Shown piece after piece: positions 1 through 7,152 of a stretch of 16,226 bases of DNA. The notes below the pieces were generated by a model, which was given only the letters and a program-made list of their open reading frames with translations, did not search any database and was not told the DNA's origin. Source of the stretch: DASXMX01 sp036794395 (lineage in GTDB: Bacteria; Planctomycetota; Phycisphaerae; Tepidisphaerales; Tepidisphaeraceae); the NCBI GenBank assembly GCA_036794395.1, contig DAIRGS010000164.1, positions 1 to 16,226 of the forward strand, read 5' to 3'. Positions within the stretch are counted from its first letter, which is position 1. The number at the start of each line of letters is the position of its first letter. A program made the translations under genes and the position numbers.

Positions 1-61
1 ATAACTCAACGATGAACCAAAATCACGCGAAAAATACGTTATATTCATCATGCCACCCCGG

Positions 62-82
62 CCCTCTCCCGGAGGGAGAGGG
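62..82. repeat. Perfect hairpin downstream of pilC
   Basis: A 9-bp perfect stem, CCCTCTCCC paired with GGGAGAGGG, closes on a GGA loop. It lies about 40 bp beyond the pilC stop codon. No T-tract follows it on the minus strand, so it is not a classical intrinsic terminator, although it could stall polymerase or protect the 3' end of the transcript. The sequence resembles dispersed GC-rich palindromes found in many bacterial genomes. The rest of positions 1-119 shows no gene I can support. Confidence 0.7.
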
Positions 83-119
83 GGAAATGCGTTTGTGGAG
101 AAAGCGGATTCGCGTTCGG

Positions 120-1334
120 CTACTTTACCAGCTGACTGAGCTTGAAGATCGGCAGGATGATGCTCATCGCGATGAAGCCGACGATGCCGCCCATGAGGAC
201 GATCATCAGCGGTTCGATCATGGCGGTGACGCTCTTGATGACGTTCTTGAGTTCCTTGGCGTAGAACTCGGAGACCTGGTCGAGGACTTCGCCGAGTTTG
301 CCGGACTCTTCGCCGGCGCCGATCATTTGGACGACGGAGCGGGGGAGCAGGGGGCTCTTGGCCAGGGGCATCGAGATCTTCTTGCCCTGCTTCACGGCGG
401 TGAACACGGCGCGCCACATCCGGCGATAGAGCGCATTGCCCGAGATGTCGGCGGTAATGCTGATCGTGTCGAGGATGGGGACGCCGGCGTTTACAAGCTG
501 GCCCATCGTGTGCAGGCTGCGGCTGATGTAGAGCGCGCGGAACATTTTCTTAAAGAGCGGGACAGTCAGTTTGACCTTATCCCACCAGAGCCGGCCCCAA
601 TCGGTTTTGAGCATGAGGAAGAATCCCCATGCTGCGGCGATCACCGCGAAGAGGATGATGTACCAGTAGCCGCGTAGAAATCCGGAGAGGAACAGCAGGA
701 ATTTGGTCGGGGCGGGAAGCGCTTCTTCCTTGCCCTGGAACAGCACCATGAAGCGCGGCAGCACGAAGGCGAGCAGGAAGAGGGTCGTGCCGGTGGCCAT
801 GACGCCAATGATGCCGGGATAGATCATGGCGCCGACAACCATGCTGCGCGTCTCAATTTGCTGGGCAAGGTAAGTGGCGATGCGGTCGAGCATCTTGCTG
901 AAACCGCCGGACAGCTCCGACGCTTTCACCATGTTGATGTACAGCGGCGAAAACGTCTTGGGGTAGCGCATCAGGGCGTCGGAGAACTGCTTGCCCGATT
1001 CCACGTCCTTTTTCATCTGCACCAGCATGGCGCGGAACTTGGGGTTGGCGATCTGATCGGAAATGCCCTCGATCGCGGCACGAATGCTGATGCCGGCGCG
1101 AATCATGACCGCGAGCTGGCTGGTGAAGTTCTGAATGTCCTTGGCGCTGGGGCCAAAGTTGACCGAGAAGTTAATCTTGCCCTTATGCCCGGCGGATTCG
1201 GCGGGAGTGAGCGAGAGAATGTATTCGCCCCGCGCGCGGAGCTGCTCCGATGCGGCCTTGAGGTCGGCGGCCTGAATGTGGCCGGCCGTGACCTTGCCAT
1301 TGGCTCCAGATGCTTCGTAGCGATAGGTAGGCAT
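120..1334 (-). CDS. pilC: Type IV pilus inner-membrane platform protein PilC
   Basis: This is a polytopic inner-membrane protein of the GspF/PilC family, the platform on which the PilB and PilT motors act during pilus extension and retraction. The 404 residues match the usual family length. The N-terminus (MPTYRYEASG) is the typical short cytoplasmic start. Two T2SSF repeats follow at about residues 66-190 and 270-392, each with the family signature of a glycine/serine-rich turn (ASELSGGFSKML and GAGEESGKLGEVL). Hydrophobic segments lie near residues 165-190, 218-240 and 370-395. I chose the ATG at 1334 over an in-frame TTG two codons upstream because PilC proteins normally begin MP-x-Y/F. 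No clear Shine-Dalgarno sequence precedes it. It is the last pil gene in the window, 78 bp after pilT. Confidence 0.95.
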   Translation of the reverse strand: MPTYRYEASGANGKVTAGHIQAADLKAASEQLRARGEYILSLTPAESAGHKGKINFSVNFGPSAKDIQNFTSQLAVMIRAGISIRAAIEGISDQIANPKFRAMLVQMKKDVESGKQFSDALMRYPKTFSPLYINMVKASELSGGFSKMLDRIATYLAQQIETRSMVVGAMIYPGIIGVMATGTTLFLLAFVLPRFMVLFQGKEEALPAPTKFLLFLSGFLRGYWYIILFAVIAAAWGFFLMLKTDWGRLWWDKVKLTVPLFKKMFRALYISRSLHTMGQLVNAGVPILDTISITADISGNALYRRMWRAVFTAVKQGKKISMPLAKSPLLPRSVVQMIGAGEESGKLGEVLDQVSEFYAKELKNVIKSVTAMIEPLMIVLMGGIVGFIAMSIILPIFKLSQLVK

Positions 1335-1360
1335 AGTCAATCAGTAGGCAATAGGCAGCC

Positions 1361-1404
1361 GGCAGTAGGCAGAAATCACTGCCAACTCCCTGCTGACTAC
1401 TGCC
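1361..1404. repeat. Imperfect inverted repeat between pilT and pilC
   Basis: GGCAGTAG (1361-1368) is the inverse of CTACTGCC (1397-1404). Further partial copies of an AGTAGGCA-like word at about 1342-1357 make most of the 78-bp pilT-pilC gap repetitive. It resembles dispersed AGTAGGCAGTAGGCAG-type intergenic repeats. It may form a hairpin in the polycistronic mRNA. A regulatory role is not shown. Confidence 0.5.
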
Positions 1405-1412
1405 CACCCTCA

Positions 1413-2471
1413 TTAGGCGGCCAGGGCACGTTCCAGTTTTTCGGGATGAGCGGCCTGGGCGATGGCATCTTCCCGGGTAATGAATCCGTTCACGAACAGT
1501 TGCTTGATCGAGCTATCCAACGTCTGCATTCCCAGCGCTCGGCTGGTCTCGATGACGTTGGAAATCTCGAAGATTCGGTTTTCGCGGATGCAGTTTCGCA
1601 CTGCGGGCGTACACAGCATGATCTCGACCGCGGGCACCATGCCCGGCTGGTCGGCGCGACGGAACAGCGTCTGGCTGATGACGGCCTGAAGGGTGTTGGC
1701 GAGCATCGAGCGGATCTGGTTCTGCTCTTCGCTGGGGTAAATATCGATGATACGCTCGATCGTCTGCGGAGCGTTGACGGTGTGGAGCGTGCTGAAGACC
1801 AGGTGGCCGGTTTCGGCGGCGGTGATGGCGGCGCTGGTGGTTTCCAGATCGCGCATTTCACCGACCAGGATGGTGTCGGGGTCCTGACGGAGCACGTGGC
1901 GAAGGCCGGACGAAAAGCTCGGAACGTCGGAGCCCACTTCGCGCTGCTCGATGGCGCACTTGTTGCTGATAAATGCGTATTCGATCGGGTCTTCGAGCGT
2001 AATAATGTGGCCCTGCTCGCGGCGATTGACCGCATCGACCATCGCGGCAAGCGTCGTGCTCTTACCGGAGCCGGTGGGCCCGGTGACGATGATCAAGCCG
2101 CGGGGGAGATAGGTCAGGCGGTTGCAGATTTCCGGCAGCAAAAGCTGCTCGATGGGCCGCACCTTATCGTTAATGGTTCGGAACGCCATGGCAATGCTGT
2201 TGCGCTGCCAGTGGGCGTTGACGCGGAACCGGCCGAGTCCGGGGATTTCGTAAGAAAAGTCGGCATCGCGCCTGGTTTCAAAATCCGGCCAGCGCTTTTC
2301 GCCCAGGATCTCTTTGCAGATGCGCAGCGAGCCCTCGGGCGTAATCATGGGGAAGTCGCTGGGCTGCACGATGGTGTGGATGCGATAAAGCGGGGGCGCG
2401 CCGACCATCAGGTGAATGTCGGACGCCTTGGCTTCAACCGCGTTCCGGAGGATGTCGTTGATCAGGCTCAT
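1413..2471 (-). CDS. pilT: Type IV pilus retraction ATPase PilT
   Basis: This hexameric secretion ATPase powers pilus depolymerisation (twitching motility). At 352 residues it has normal PilT length. Visible motifs are Walker A GPTGSGKST (131-139), the Asp box TLEDPIE (158-164), Walker B ILVGEMRD (201-208) and the His box GHLVFSTLHT (222-231). AVRNCIRE (290-297) corresponds to the AIRNLIRE motif that marks PilT retraction ATPases and separates them from PilB. The MshEN domain and the zinc-binding cysteines of PilB are absent, as expected. The ATG at 2471 is followed by the family-typical start MSLINDILRNAVEAKASDIH, but it lacks a clear Shine-Dalgarno sequence. It lies downstream of pilB across a 266-bp gap filled by a palindromic repeat, so its expression may be partly uncoupled from pilB. 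A PilU-like paralogue is a less likely alternative. Confidence 0.95.
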   Translation of the reverse strand: MSLINDILRNAVEAKASDIHLMVGAPPLYRIHTIVQPSDFPMITPEGSLRICKEILGEKRWPDFETRRDADFSYEIPGLGRFRVNAHWQRNSIAMAFRTINDKVRPIEQLLLPEICNRLTYLPRGLIIVTGPTGSGKSTTLAAMVDAVNRREQGHIITLEDPIEYAFISNKCAIEQREVGSDVPSFSSGLRHVLRQDPDTILVGEMRDLETTSAAITAAETGHLVFSTLHTVNAPQTIERIIDIYPSEEQNQIRSMLANTLQAVISQTLFRRADQPGMVPAVEIMLCTPAVRNCIRENRIFEISNVIETSRALGMQTLDSSIKQLFVNGFITREDAIAQAAHPEKLERALAA

Positions 2472-2549
2472 ATCTTTTTTGCCCGGGGCTTACGACCCGT
2501 GCTTCCTCTCTAATTTCCAAACCATTCGGGTGCGATGCAAACCGCGGAG

Positions 2550-2711
2550 AAAATACGATTCACCACGGAGGCACGGAGGACACGGAGAGCATTTGGGATT
2601 TGCGATTTGCGATTTGAAATTTCAGATCACCGGTGGCAGAGCTCCCAACGGGTCTAATTCATAGATCGCATTTCTCCGTGTTCTCCGTGCCTCCGTGGTG
2701 AATCGCATTTT
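2550..2711. repeat. 162-bp palindromic element between pilB and pilT
   Basis: Two 39-bp arms, 2550-2588 and 2673-2711, are reverse complements with only two mismatches that I could find. They carry tandem CACGGAG-type words. The 84-bp centre holds a three-fold heptamer (GATTTGC, GATTTGC, GATTTGA at 2597-2617) followed by the palindrome GAAATTTC (2616-2623). The element fills most of the 266-bp gap and begins 27 bp after the pilB stop codon. As RNA it would form a very stable stem that could attenuate transcription or protect the upstream message. Similar CCACGGAGGCACGGAGG palindromes are dispersed in planctomycete and other genomes, so a mobile or repeat origin is likely. Confidence 0.85.
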
Positions 2712-2737
2712 CCGTTGTGCATCACGTTCTTTTCGGA

Positions 2738-4555
2738 CTAAGCCGCGTTCTCAGTGACTCTTAGGATTTCATCGACCGTCGTAAGGCCCTGCATAACCTT
2801 GGCAAAACCGTCTTCGCGAAGCGTAACCAGCCCTCGTTCACGGCAAAGTTTGCGCAGAAGGTTTACATCGGGGCTTCGAGTCACCATGTCGCGGAGGGAG
2901 TCGTCCATGACCAGTAATTCGTAGATGCCCAGACGGCCGGCATAACCGGTCTTTCGGCAACGATCGCAGCCTTTGCCTTTGAATGTCTTCTCGGCTTTGA
3001 AGCCTTGGAGCGTGAGGAACTCACGCATTTCGTCGGTGGGGACAAATTCCTCGCGGCAATTCTGGCATATTTTTCGGACCAGTCGCTGGGCCAGAATCGC
3101 GTTCACGGCCGCGCTGATCAGATAAGGCTCAACGCCAACGTTGATGAGTCGCGTGATCGAAGCAGGAGCGTCGTTGGTGTGAAGCGTGCTAAGAACCAGG
3201 TGGCCGGTGAGGGACGCCTGCACGGCAATGTTGGCGGTTTCGGCATCGCGGATTTCGCCGAGCATGACCACGTCGGGGTCCTGTCGGAGCAAGCTGCGCA
3301 GGGCGGCTGAGAAGCTCATGCCGATCTTGTCGTAAACCTGCACCTGTGTGGCCTGGGCGAGGTGATATTCGATGGGGTCTTCAACGGTGCTGATGTTCAG
3401 CTTATTGCCGTCCATGCAGCGGAGCGATGAATATAGTGTGGTGGTTTTGCCTGAGCCGGTAGGGCCGGTCACCAGAAGAATGCCGTGCGGCTGATCGATC
3501 TGACGCAGCCAGATGGTGAAGCAATTGTCGCTGAAGCCCAGGTCCTTCAGCTCCACGCTGATCGATTTATTATCGAGAATACGCATGACGCACTTCTCAC
3601 CGTACGGGGTGGGAAGCGTGCTGACGCGAAGATCGATTTTGCGACCGTGTATGACGCAGCGGATGCGGCCGTCCTGCGGAAGACGGCGCTCGGCGATGTC
3701 GAGGTTCGACATGATTTTGAGACGCGAAATGATCGCGGCCATCATGTTGTGTGGAGGGCTCATGGCCTCGAATAACACGCCGTCAATTCGATAGCGGATT
3801 TTGAGGGCTTTTTCCTTGGGCTCAATGTGAATATCGCTGGCGCCCTGTTTGAGAGCGTCGAAAAGCAGATAGTTGACGAAGCGAATGACCGGCGACTCGT
3901 TGCCGAGCTTTTCCAGGTCGGTGACATCGTCTTTGTCTTCCTTGACGAGCTGCACCTCGTCATCGGCCATGTCCTTGATGATCTCCTCGACCTTGAGATC
4001 GGTCGTAGCACTGGTGAGCTGCTCGACGATGCGGCCGATATCGGCGCCGGCCACCGCGACGACCTTCATGTCCCTGCGAAGTTTGCGTTTGAGCTCATCG
4101 AGGAGGAAAACGTTGGCCGGGTCTGCCATGCCCAGGACCAGAATCTTGTCTTCGAACCGCATCGGCAGCACGAGATTCTTACGGATGAAATCGAGCGGAA
4201 GAAGCTCGAATGCCTGAGAATCGATCTGCGATTTTTCGGGGATTTCAAAAGGGACGCCAAGCGTCTCGGCCAGGGCCGAGAGCAACTGCGGTTCGGTGGC
4301 CGCGTTCATTGTCGCCAGAATCTGCGACAACGTTTTGCCTGGCGTCTGAGCGGCGACTTTTCGGGCCTGGTCGAGCTGCTCTTCGTTGATGTGGCCGCGT
4401 TCGAGAAGCAGTTGCTCGACGCTTTTCCGAGCCGGGCCGGTGGCGGGTTCCCAGAGGGATTGGAAATCGGCGACTGGGTCTCCGGACTGATTGTCGCGGA
4501 TTTCCGGCCCGGTTTCGGCGGGCTGTGATGCTGATGTTGATCGGCGTCCAAACAT
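2738..4555 (-). CDS. pilB: Type IV pilus extension ATPase PilB (GspE family)
   Basis: This cytoplasmic hexameric ATPase drives pilin polymerisation through PilC. From the ATG at 4555 it has 605 residues, in the normal PilB range. An MshEN/T2SSE N-domain spans about 45-185. The N2 domain begins near 223 (VIRFVNYLLFDALKQGASDI). Walker A is GPTGSGKT (364-371), the Asp box VEDPIE (391-396), Walker B VMLGEIRD (430-437) and the His box GHLVLSTLHT (451-460). Zinc-binding cysteines CQNC (497-500) and CDRC (530-533) mark PilB/GspE rather than PilT. The frame stays open for 56 more codons to 4723, but that stretch translates through a repeat unit and has no family similarity, so I reject it. The gene lies downstream of the pilP-like gene, across the tandem repeat array. 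GspE of a type II system is an alternative, but the pilMNO and pilT neighbours favour PilB. Confidence 0.93.
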   Translation of the reverse strand: MFGRRSTSASQPAETGPEIRDNQSGDPVADFQSLWEPATGPARKSVEQLLLERGHINEEQLDQARKVAAQTPGKTLSQILATMNAATEPQLLSALAETLGVPFEIPEKSQIDSQAFELLPLDFIRKNLVLPMRFEDKILVLGMADPANVFLLDELKRKLRRDMKVVAVAGADIGRIVEQLTSATTDLKVEEIIKDMADDEVQLVKEDKDDVTDLEKLGNESPVIRFVNYLLFDALKQGASDIHIEPKEKALKIRYRIDGVLFEAMSPPHNMMAAIISRLKIMSNLDIAERRLPQDGRIRCVIHGRKIDLRVSTLPTPYGEKCVMRILDNKSISVELKDLGFSDNCFTIWLRQIDQPHGILLVTGPTGSGKTTTLYSSLRCMDGNKLNISTVEDPIEYHLAQATQVQVYDKIGMSFSAALRSLLRQDPDVVMLGEIRDAETANIAVQASLTGHLVLSTLHTNDAPASITRLINVGVEPYLISAAVNAILAQRLVRKICQNCREEFVPTDEMREFLTLQGFKAEKTFKGKGCDRCRKTGYAGRLGIYELLVMDDSLRDMVTRSPDVNLLRKLCRERGLVTLREDGFAKVMQGLTTVDEILRVTENAA

Positions 4556-4604
4556 GGATTCATTCCCGGTCAGGGGGCTAATCTGTACGACTTTTCGGCT
4601 ACAC

Positions 4605-4626
4605 GTGCAGGCTTCAAGGCCTGCAC
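4605..4626. repeat. Hairpin upstream of pilB
   Basis: GTGCAGGC (4605-4612) pairs with GCCTGCAC (4619-4626) around a TTCAAG loop. It resembles the terminal hairpins of the adjacent 201-bp repeats but has a longer loop and a different stem, so it may be a diverged or separate module. With the tandem repeats it occupies the 512-bp gap between pilB and the pilP-like gene (4556-5067), in which I see no credible gene. Confidence 0.6.
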
Positions 4627-4633
4627 CACAAAC

Positions 4634-4834
4634 TTCGTGGCATGGGCTTCCAGCCCATGATCGCGGGGGATGACCTCCAACGACGCGCACGATTTGGGAA
4701 AACCAAGTTTCGACATCAGACAACCTTCTGATTCGGCGGAAGAAATTGCTCCCTTAAGGAGAGTTGGTTTTCCCACATCTAACCCGTCGCCGGCCCCGAA
4801 GCGTCCCTAACCACGGCTTGGAAAGCCGTGCCAC
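4634..4834 (+). repeat. MITE-like nested palindromic repeat, copy 1
   Basis: This is a 201-bp unit repeated at a fixed offset of 233 bp (copy 2) with no net insertion or deletion. Its left end is a hairpin with an 8-bp stem, CATGGGCT/AGCCCATG, and a TCC loop. Its right end is the inverted counterpart, CACGGCTT/AAGCCGTG, with a GGA loop, so the unit has inverted terminal hairpins. Inside, TGGGAAAACCAA (4695-4706) and TTGGTTTTCCCA (4764-4775) form a perfect 12-bp inverted repeat around an 81-bp core. No transposase gene is present, so mobilisation in trans is only an inference. Short open frames through it (4570-4776 and 4779-5009) look like repeat translations, not proteins. Confidence 0.85.
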
Positions 4835-4840
4835 GAAGAT

Positions 4841-4862
4841 CTAAATGACCGTGCGCGATTCC
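4841..4862 (+). repeat. 22-bp box between repeat copies, matched at 16030-16051
   Basis: This 22-bp sequence beginning CTAAATGACCGTGCG is identical to positions 16030-16051. Here it lies in the 32-bp spacer between tandem repeat copies 1 and 2. At the other site it lies beside an inverted copy of the same repeat, so its orientation relative to the repeat differs. It appears to be a separate module of a mosaic repeat family. Confidence 0.75.
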
Positions 4863-4866
4863 ACGG

Positions 4867-5067
4867 TTCGTGGCATGGGCTTCCAGCCCATGATCGCGAG
4901 GGATGACCACCAGCGACGCGCACGATTTGGGAAAACCGAGTTTCGACATGAGACAGCCTTCTGATTCGCCGGAAGAAAATGCTCCCTTAAGGAGAGTTGG
5001 TTTCCCCACATCTAACCCGGCGTCGACCCGAGGCTTCCTTTAACCACGGCCTGGAAGGCCGTGCCAC
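4867..5067 (+). repeat. MITE-like nested palindromic repeat, copy 2
   Basis: This is the direct tandem copy of the unit at 4634-4834. Its left hairpin has the same stem as copy 1. Its right hairpin is CACGGCCT/AGGCCGTG with a GGA loop, a compensated variant of copy 1. The inner inverted repeat is TGGGAAAACCGA (4928-4939) and TTGGTTTCCCCA (4997-5008), with point changes. The right hairpin ends at 5067, directly against the stop codon of the pilP-like gene (5068-5070). On the transcribed strand it would form a stem immediately after translation ends. Confidence 0.85.
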
Positions 5068-5727
5068 TTAATTCTGCATTTTGATCTCGAAGCGATATTG
5101 GCCGCTGGAGACGACGACGGCACTGGGCGTTATCTGCTCGATCTTGAGGATGCCGATCTGCTGGCCCTCGCGGTACATCGCGTTATTGATCATGCACGCC
5201 CGCACTTTGTTGCCGCGTACGATGGACTGAAGATGAAGCTCAGCGACGGCGGCAATGGCCTGCTTGTGAAGCTCTTCGGCGCGTTCGGCGTCCCGGCTGT
5301 TCGCCGCGGTGGGCTCATTGGCTTTGGGCTCCAGCTCGCGGAAGGGATTGGTGTGCAGCGACTCGAGCGGCACTTGTGTCTTGCCGGGATAGGCGCGGAA
5401 TTGCTTGACGATCTTTTCCGTTTCCTTGAGCGTCTGCTTCATCATGTTGATGTTGCCGCTGTCGAGGAACTGCTTGATCTGGCTGCCCCCGTCGCTTGGG
5501 GCCATACCGGCCTGTGCGGATTGGGGGCCACCGCGAAAGTACACGAACCAGACACTGACGGCACCGATCAGAATCAGCCCCCCGAGAATGACCAAGCCGC
5601 GGTTTCCCGACTTGGTTCCACCGCCGGCAAAGGAGGAATCGAATCCCTCGCCGTTGTCTTCGTCGGGTTGGACTTCGACGCTGGGGATTGATTCTGCTGA
5701 ATCTTCTTGTGTTGAATCGAAACTCAT
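5068..5727 (-). CDS. PilP-like inner-membrane pilus assembly protein
   Basis: This 219-residue protein probably does the job of PilP, linking the PilN/PilO inner-membrane complex to the outer-membrane secretin. Residues 1-43 are acidic and soluble, a single membrane helix spans about 44-64 (GLVILGGLILIGAVSVWFVY), and the rest would be periplasmic. An NPFRE motif (127-131) precedes a C-terminal domain at about 160-217 with the PilP/GspB pattern: LQSIV, RACMINNAMYREGQQIG, then KIEQITPSAVVVSSG. Unlike classical PilP it has no lipobox or signal peptide. The gene position after pilO fits PilP. I chose the ATG at 5727 because GGAG (5733-5736) lies 5 bases upstream. An in-frame ATG nine codons earlier has no better signal. 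The stop codon abuts a repeat hairpin. GspC/GspB-like is an alternative name. Confidence 0.7.
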   Translation of the reverse strand: MSFDSTQEDSAESIPSVEVQPDEDNGEGFDSSFAGGGTKSGNRGLVILGGLILIGAVSVWFVYFRGGPQSAQAGMAPSDGGSQIKQFLDSGNINMMKQTLKETEKIVKQFRAYPGKTQVPLESLHTNPFRELEPKANEPTAANSRDAERAEELHKQAIAAVAELHLQSIVRGNKVRACMINNAMYREGQQIGILKIEQITPSAVVVSSGQYRFEIKMQN

Positions 5728-5732
5728 AACCG

Positions 5733-5736
5733 CTCC
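5733..5736 (-). promoter_or_regulatory. Ribosome binding site deciding the pilP-like start
   Basis: GGAG on the minus strand, 5 bases before the ATG at 5727. It supports that start over the in-frame ATG at 5754. Confidence 0.6.
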
Positions 5737-5784
5737 GTTTTTCATTAACTGCAAACGATCGTCGTGCGCCGCTGGCCGCGGGGG

Positions 5785-6348
5785 TTAGTTGGTCCCCACG
5801 GTTTGCATGGCATCCGATGGCTCGAAGAACACGCTTAAGGTCAGGGTGGCCTGCATCTGGCCATCGTGGTCTGAAATCTTGGTCAAGGTCATGTCGGTGA
5901 CGCGCGTCAAGCGCGGCAGTTTTTCCAGCTGCTGCATGAACAGATAGAACCCGGTGAAATCTCCAGCCAGGCTCATGTCGATCGACTGTTCGCTATAGTT
6001 GTTGTTCCGCTCGGTTTTGCCGCTTTTGATCGTCTTGGCCTGGAGGGCATTGGCTTCGGCCATTTTCCAGACTTGAGCCAGGACCGTTTCAACTTCCTTT
6101 TCCTGCGGGAGGCGGGATTCAAAGAAGCTGACGGCATCCTGAAGCTCTTTGATCTTGCGGTTGATATCGTCGATGCCGGCCGTCGAGCGCTCCAGGTCGG
6201 CAAGGGCGCGTTGCCGATCCTCAATTTCCTGAGTCAGCTCGGAGTCGTGCTTCATGGTCGGCTGCGCGTACAGTGCGTAGAACGCGCCCAGTGCGCCGGC
6301 AAGGGCGAGTACGCATACCGCGATTCTGATGATGATTTTCGAACTCAT
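5785..6348 (-). CDS. pilO: Type IV pilus alignment protein PilO
   Basis: This 187-residue bitopic inner-membrane protein dimerises with PilN and positions the pilus machine in the periplasm. A short cytoplasmic tail leads into one membrane helix (about 7-28, with YALYAQPTM after it). A coiled coil at about 33-80 is rich in E, D, R and L. A PilO ferredoxin-like domain follows, with GDFTGFYLFMQQLEKLPRLTRV (about 128-149), the most typical PilO signature. AGAGGT lies just upstream of the ATG. It begins 44 bp after pilN and ends 57 bp before the pilP-like gene, consistent with one operon. Length is close to the family norm of about 200 residues. Confidence 0.9.
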   Translation of the reverse strand: MSSKIIIRIAVCVLALAGALGAFYALYAQPTMKHDSELTQEIEDRQRALADLERSTAGIDDINRKIKELQDAVSFFESRLPQEKEVETVLAQVWKMAEANALQAKTIKSGKTERNNNYSEQSIDMSLAGDFTGFYLFMQQLEKLPRLTRVTDMTLTKISDHDGQMQATLTLSVFFEPSDAMQTVGTN

Positions 6349-6392
6349 GATCGTTACCTCTGTGCTCGGCGTTACCGGGCCGTGCAGCTTTT

Positions 6393-7118
6393 TTACTTGG
6401 CTAATTCCACAGCGGCGGTCTTGGTATCCTCACGCACTTCGGCCTGGGGATTCAGCATCATTTCAATCTGCCAGCGACGCAGCTTGACGGCCTTGTCGGC
6501 CTTCGATTGATCGGTCTTGGGATCGATATACACGTCGCTGATGACCAGGTTCACCTTCTGGAACAGCGGAGATTTGGACAGGTGCGACATGAGCAGTGCG
6601 ACCTGCACGTCGTCGCGGGCAATACCGGTGATGTTGATCTTGACGTCAGTCTGCGGGGCGGGGGCTGGAGTGTTCTGGGCTTCGATCGCCGCTTTCTTCT
6701 GAGCAAACGAGCTGGTCTGAACCGCAGCCGCTCCGCCCTGGCGAAGCATCGAGTGCATGGCTAGATCCAGCAGGGATACATTCGTGGGCAGCGCGTTGGT
6801 GATGTCGGCGAGAATGTTGCTGCGGGGGACCTTTTCGACCAGCGATGCCGCGAGCTCGGCGTGGCGGACGACGGCACGCTGCTTTTCGTGCATGCGTTTG
6901 ACCTGCTCAATCTTGCGCGCGGCGTCAAGGTATTTGGAATCGACGTCAGCGAAGCCGGCCTCGATGCGCGAATTGCTTCCACGCATCCATGACCATCCGG
7001 CAAAGATCGCGCCGGCGGTCAAAAGGAACAACAGAACACAGACGACGTTTGCTCGTCGGGTGTATTTCTGCTCGAGATAATCATCAGGCAGGAAGCTCAG
7101 TTCATTTGGGGCACTCAT
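6393..7118 (-). CDS. pilN: Type IV pilus alignment protein PilN
   Basis: This 241-residue inner-membrane protein bridges cytoplasmic PilM and periplasmic PilO. The N-terminus contains LSFLPDDY (7-14), the counterpart of the INLLP motif that binds the PilM groove. A membrane helix follows at about 23-44, then a coiled coil at about 50-90 and a periplasmic domain with NALPTNVSLLDLAM (about 108-121) and INITGIARDDVQVALLMSHL. It is somewhat longer than typical PilN (about 180-200) because of an Ala/Gln/Pro-rich loop near 125-158. GAGGAC precedes the ATG. It lies 34 bp after pilM, in canonical pilMNO order. Confidence 0.88.
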   Translation of the reverse strand: MSAPNELSFLPDDYLEQKYTRRANVVCVLLFLLTAGAIFAGWSWMRGSNSRIEAGFADVDSKYLDAARKIEQVKRMHEKQRAVVRHAELAASLVEKVPRSNILADITNALPTNVSLLDLAMHSMLRQGGAAAVQTSSFAQKKAAIEAQNTPAPAPQTDVKINITGIARDDVQVALLMSHLSKSPLFQKVNLVISDVYIDPKTDQSKADKAVKLRRWQIEMMLNPQAEVREDTKTAAVELAK

Positions 7119-7152
7119 GGCACACGTCCTCGCTGAATTCGGTTGCGGTTCA

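Noticed and set aside
62..82. Rho-independent terminator for the pil operon.
   Set aside because: The stem is strong but no T-tract follows it in the direction of pilC transcription, so it is listed only as a hairpin repeat.
858..2513. A 551-codon open frame on the plus strand across pilC and pilT.
   Set aside because: It is antisense to two well-supported genes, and its length follows from GC-rich codon use. It has no recognisable domain.
4570..5009. Two open frames (4570-4776 and 4779-5009, minus strand) with near-identical N-terminal sequences that look like paralogous small proteins.
   Set aside because: Both are translations of the tandem palindromic repeat; the similarity is explained by the DNA repeat, and no ribosome binding site was convincing.
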